Below, piece by piece: positions 57,401 through 59,511 of a stretch of DNA of 59,511 nt. Source of the DNA: SpSt-77 sp049972045 (GTDB lineage Bacteria > Chloroflexota > Anaerolineae > B4-G1 > DUEL01); assembly GCA_049972045.1 (NCBI GenBank), contig JBMFKS010000005.1:1-59511 (forward strand). Direction: 5' to 3'. The position numbers were made by a program, and so were the translations under genes. Position 1 is the stretch's first letter. Each line of letters begins with the position of its first letter. The notes beneath the pieces were generated by a model. That model was not told the DNA's origin and did no database searches. It saw only the letters and a program-made list of their open reading frames with translations.

Positions 57401-58987
57401 TATACTTGCTCCCAGGACTCCATCCGGCGGATTGTTGAACGGGTGCAGGAATTGAATCTGAACCGGGTCGTCGTGGCGGCCTGCACGCCGCTGACGCATG
57501 AGCCGCTTTTCCAGGAGGCCATCCGGCAGGCGGGACTCAACCCGTATCTTTTTGAGATGGCCAACATCCGCAACCAGTGTTCGTGGGTCCACCAAAACGA
57601 CTGGGAAGGGGCAACGAAGAAGGCGAAGGACCTGGTGCGGATGGCGGTAGCGAAGGCGGCCCGGCTGGAGCCGCTCTACCGGACGCGCGTGCCGGTCCAG
57701 AAGGCCGCGCTGGTCATCGGCGGCGGCGCGGCGGGGCTGAACGCCGCACTGACCCTGGCCCGTCAGGGCTTCCCGGTCCATCTGGTGGAGCGGTCGGACC
57801 GGCTGGGGGGGCACCTGCTCCATCTGCGCCACTCGCTCCAGGAGGCGACAGGGGACGGGGAGCGGATGTGGCTGGACCCCCAGGCGTACGCCCGCGCGCT
57901 GGTGGGGCGGGTGGCCGCGGAGCCGCTGATCACCGTCCACCTGAACACGGAGGTCCTGGAGACCAGCGGCTTCGTGGGGCAGTACGTCTCCCGGCTGCGG
58001 GGGCCGCAGGGGGAGTTGGAGGTCTGCCACGGCGTGACGATTGTGGCCGTCGGCGGGGTAGAGTACCGGGGGCCGGAGTATGGCTACGGGACGGACCCGC
58101 GCATTCTCACTCAGCAGGAGTTTGAGGAGCGGCTGGGGGAGGGGCGGGACCTGCCCGATTCGGTGGTGATGATCCAGTGCGTGGGGCCGGCAGAGCGATA
58201 CTGCTCCCGCATCTGCTGCACGACGGCCCTGAAGAACGCGCTGATGCTGAAGCGGCACAAGCCGCAAGCCCGGGTGACGGTCATTTACCGGGACATCCGG
58301 ACTTTCGGGTTCAAGGAGCGCACCTACCAGGAGGCCCGCCGGGCCGGGGTGATATTTATCCGGTATGACTTTGACCGCAAGCCCGAGGTAAAGATTGCGG
58401 ATTCCAGGCTGCAGGTGCGGGTGTGGGAGCCGGTGCTGGGGGAGGAGTTGGTGCTGGAGCCGGACCTGGTGGTGCTGAGCATGCCGGTGGTGCCGTCACC
58501 GGGGGCGCGGGAGTTGGCGGCGCGGCTGAAGTTGCCGGTGGACCTGGACGGGTTCTTCCTGGAGGCGCATGTCAAACTGCGGCCGGTGGATTTCGCCACC
58601 GACGGCTTCTTCTTGGCGGGGATGGCCCACTACCCGAAGTTCCTGGGGGAGGCGATCGCCCAGGCCCAGGCGGCCGCGGCCCGCGCGGCGACGGTTCTGG
58701 GCCGGGACTATCTGGAGGTGGGTGGCGTCGTCGCGCAGGTGGACGCGGAGAAGTGCGTCGGCTGCCTGACCTGTGTGCGGATTTGCCCGTACCGGGTGCC
58801 GCACATCCGCGCGGACCTGGTTGGGGTGGGGGGCATCGTCGGCGCGGCCTACATTGAGCCGGCTCAGTGCCACGGCTGCGGCATTTGCGTGGGCGAGTGC
58901 CCGGCGAAGGCCATCCAGTTGCTCCACTACCGGGACGTGGAGATGGAGGCGAAGATAGAGGCGCTGGAGGAACTCGTGGGGGTATGA
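54500..58987 (+). CDS. hdrA: Giant HdrA-NfnB(GltD)-HdrA fusion (paralogue 6)
   Basis: A 1495-residue multi-flavin protein. Order: HdrA FAD start (LVVGGGIAGVQAALDLAEAG, FPTNDCAMCILSPKLVE), ferredoxin motif CTGCGECNRVCP near 110, then an inserted GltD/NfnB-like module. That module comprises CRDACPTGQRAQGY and CGRICNHRCEDACNRG near 160-215, FAD motif VAVIGAGPCGLTAAQDLRKM near 252, NAD(P) motif VVAVIGAGDVAMDVARTARR near 380, and AAGDVATGTAFVIEA near 531. HdrA resumes at CGICSECRLCERVCQAG near 630, with QCVGSRDQKHDYCSSVCCVY. Next are an HdrA N-terminal domain (FVCQCGSNIAG, near 928), a second HdrA FAD domain (near 1069) and C-terminal clusters CVGCLTCVRICPY and CHGCGICVGECP. It predicts NAD(P)H-linked electron bifurcation. 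Confidence 0.9.
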   Translation: MSGHSNGVVGSVLVVGGGIAGVQAALDLAEAGFKVYLVEQKSAIGGHMAQLDKTFPTNDCAMCILSPKLVEAGRHRNIELLVDTEVLSVDGDAGRFTVRLRKKPRYIDLDKCTGCGECNRVCPVIIPDRFNAGLGVQRAAYKLYPQAVPNAYAIEKRGIAPCRDACPTGQRAQGYIALIREGRYEDALRVIKEDNPFPGICGRICNHRCEDACNRGKLDEPINIRALKRFVTDKVYEKPRVPPEPAPRRYPQRVAVIGAGPCGLTAAQDLRKMGYGVTVFEALPVAGGMLRVGVPEYRLPSWIVDREVQDIVDLGVELRLNHPVNNLDEVFAEGFDAILIAVGAHEGLRLNIPGADLEGVLINTHFLRDVRLGKPPKLGKVVAVIGAGDVAMDVARTARRMGAEVHVYYRRTREEATADPEEMERAEEEGVVFHWQVTPVEIVGDGGRRVVGMKCVRTEPGLPDETGRRRPVIVPDSEHFVPCDNVIFSVGQRAGLAFIPESVGIGVTDQGTIAVNPNTLATSRPGVFAAGDVATGTAFVIEAVAAGHRAAQAIHRYLQGMDPEPPPKPRLPVVDLSRAEIEERVARGEVTVQPRVPMDTLPVERRLSTFEEVVAGYTDEQAQMEAARCLACGICSECRLCERVCQAGAVDHDMVEQTLELEVGAVLLAPGFATFDAEKAGEYGWGRYPNVVTSLQFERLLNASGPTLGHVQRPSDGKTPRRIAFIQCVGSRDQKHDYCSSVCCVYAIKEAMMAIEHEPDTEVTIFLMDMRAFSKGYLDFYHRAKERYGIRFVECRVSAVKEDPKSRNLVIRYVDDRNGRGIREEEFDLVVLSVGMEVPESVRDLARRVGVATDAYGFCQTVPFAPLQTSRPGVFAIGPFREPKDIPESVVEASAAAGLAGALLASARWTQTAPEVYPLERDVTQEPLRIGVFVCQCGSNIAGFLDVPAVAEYAATLPGVVHAEYNLYTCSQDSIRRIVERVQELNLNRVVVAACTPLTHEPLFQEAIRQAGLNPYLFEMANIRNQCSWVHQNDWEGATKKAKDLVRMAVAKAARLEPLYRTRVPVQKAALVIGGGAAGLNAALTLARQGFPVHLVERSDRLGGHLLHLRHSLQEATGDGERMWLDPQAYARALVGRVAAEPLITVHLNTEVLETSGFVGQYVSRLRGPQGELEVCHGVTIVAVGGVEYRGPEYGYGTDPRILTQQEFEERLGEGRDLPDSVVMIQCVGPAERYCSRICCTTALKNALMLKRHKPQARVTVIYRDIRTFGFKERTYQEARRAGVIFIRYDFDRKPEVKIADSRLQVRVWEPVLGEELVLEPDLVVLSMPVVPSPGARELAARLKLPVDLDGFFLEAHVKLRPVDFATDGFFLAGMAHYPKFLGEAIAQAQAAAARAATVLGRDYLEVGGVVAQVDAEKCVGCLTCVRICPYRVPHIRADLVGVGGIVGAAYIEPAQCHGCGICVGECPAKAIQLLHYRDVEMEAKIEALEELVGV

Positions 58988-59174
58988 TGGGGGTTGCAGA
59001 AACATATGTCGTTATAGAGATTGGGGAATCGTTAAAAATAGCTGGAGAGCTCACACTTTACGCTTACGATGCCTATCTGATTCGTCGGAGAAATACCGTT
59101 CGCCCTTATTGACGCTGGACAGAGGTTTGGCAGTTGCGGCCCAACGAAGGGGAATAGAAGTGTGGAGTGTATAG
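58984..59174 (+). pseudogene. PIN toxin C-terminal remnant, frameshifted
   Basis: The ATG at 58984 overlaps the hdrA stop (ATGA). After a short unrelated lead, KIAGELTLYAYDAYLIR matches the C-terminal half of a PIN toxin; the frame then shifts, and SEKYRSPLLTLDRGLAVAAQ and RRGIEVWSV continue the same family in another frame to a TAG at 59172. The N-terminal half is absent. It is a decayed toxin next to an intact antitoxin gene. Confidence 0.75.
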
Positions 59175-59184
59175 GGGGTGCAGA

Positions 59185-59415
59185 ATGGAAGTTTATACTT
59201 GCACTCAGGCAAGACAGCGGCTGGCCGAGTTGCTGGAACGGGCGGAGGCGGAAGGCGAGGTCCGCATTAAACGCCGGGACGGGCGTGTATTTGTGGTCCG
59301 GCCGGAGCGGCGGAAGGGGTCGCCGCTGGATGTGAAGGGGTTGGATTTGGGGATAACTGCGGAGGAGATTCTGGAATCCATCCGGGAGGGGCGGGAGCGG
59401 CCGGTGTTCGGCTGA
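59185..59415 (+). CDS. Phd/YefM-like antitoxin
   Basis: A 76-residue antitoxin: MEVYTCTQARQRLAELLERAEAEGEVRIKRRDGRVFVVRPE is the Phd-type DNA-binding N-terminus, followed by SPLDVKGLDLGITAEEILESIREGRER. Its usual PIN partner is represented only by the remnant upstream. Start at ATG 59185 after AGGGGGTGCAGA. Nothing recognisable follows in the last 96 bases of the window. Confidence 0.82.
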   Translation: MEVYTCTQARQRLAELLERAEAEGEVRIKRRDGRVFVVRPERRKGSPLDVKGLDLGITAEEILESIREGRERPVFG

Positions 59416-59511
59416 GCGGGCCGGGGACGTGCAGTCGCAAGGATTGCGGAGGATAGAGGGTGGCGGAACCGAGGTCTCGCAACGGCTGGAGGTGGGTTGT
59501 CCTGACGACAG

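Overview
This window is a GC-rich (roughly 60-65 %) stretch from an anaerobic bacterium, probably an uncultured Chloroflexota (Anaerolineae-like) known from a draft or metagenome assembly. Two N runs (2174-2270 and 4103-4201), each flanked by the same 78 bases, support the draft status. The taxon is an inference from the bacterial-type acetyl-CoA synthase, the frequent GTG/TTG starts and the style of the accessory genes. No rRNA, tRNA or CRISPR array was found.

Layout. (1) 135-5358, minus strand: an acyl-CoA dehydrogenase / EtfB / EtfA / PHP-phosphoesterase operon with a PIN toxin pair inside it. (2) 5359-5829: a divergent control region with two sigma-70-like promoters, each followed by a copy of one 17-bp palindrome. 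(3) 5830-24180, plus strand: the Wood-Ljungdahl block, with a pseudo-receiver/DUF166 protein, formate-THF ligase (fhs), a small HMA-like protein, CO dehydrogenase (cooS), acetyl-CoA synthase (acsB), both corrinoid Fe-S protein subunits (acsD, acsC), its reductive activator (RACo type), the nickel-insertion ATPase (cooC), methyltransferase (acsE) and folD. (4) 24827-58987, plus strand: a very large heterodisulfide-reductase (Hdr) supercluster. It holds two hdrC, two hdrB, one hdrCB/hdrD-type fusion, six hdrA paralogues (456 to 1495 residues), two mvhD-type proteins, an FrhB/FdhB-like Fe-S flavoprotein and a fumarate-reductase-like flavoprotein with its iron-sulfur partner.

How it works together. 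The block at 5-24 kb covers formate activation, methylene-THF formation, methyl transfer to the corrinoid protein and condensation with CO to acetyl-CoA. No methylene-THF reductase (MetF/MetV), formate dehydrogenase or hydrogenase was recognised. The neighbouring Hdr modules are candidates for the electron-bifurcating or confurcating machinery that links the pathway to ferredoxin, NAD(P)H, thiols, fumarate or acyl-CoA/ETF pools. The largest HdrA contains an inserted NfnB/GltD-like pyridine-nucleotide oxidoreductase.

The most striking structural feature is that small toxin-antitoxin-like or related accessory modules sit at about eighteen gene junctions among the metabolic genes. They include VapBC/PIN, MNT-HEPN in both orders and fused, HicBA, MazEF-like, BrnTA, DUF4258-DUF2283, UPF0175-DUF3368, GxxExxY, AbiEii-like and four-helix-bundle S23 genes. 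Most are co-directional with their neighbours, several overlap them by ATGA, and some are visibly decaying. Intergenic spaces are also rich in dispersed palindromic repeats, including a roughly 100-bp element in three copies, one of which breaks an S23 gene.
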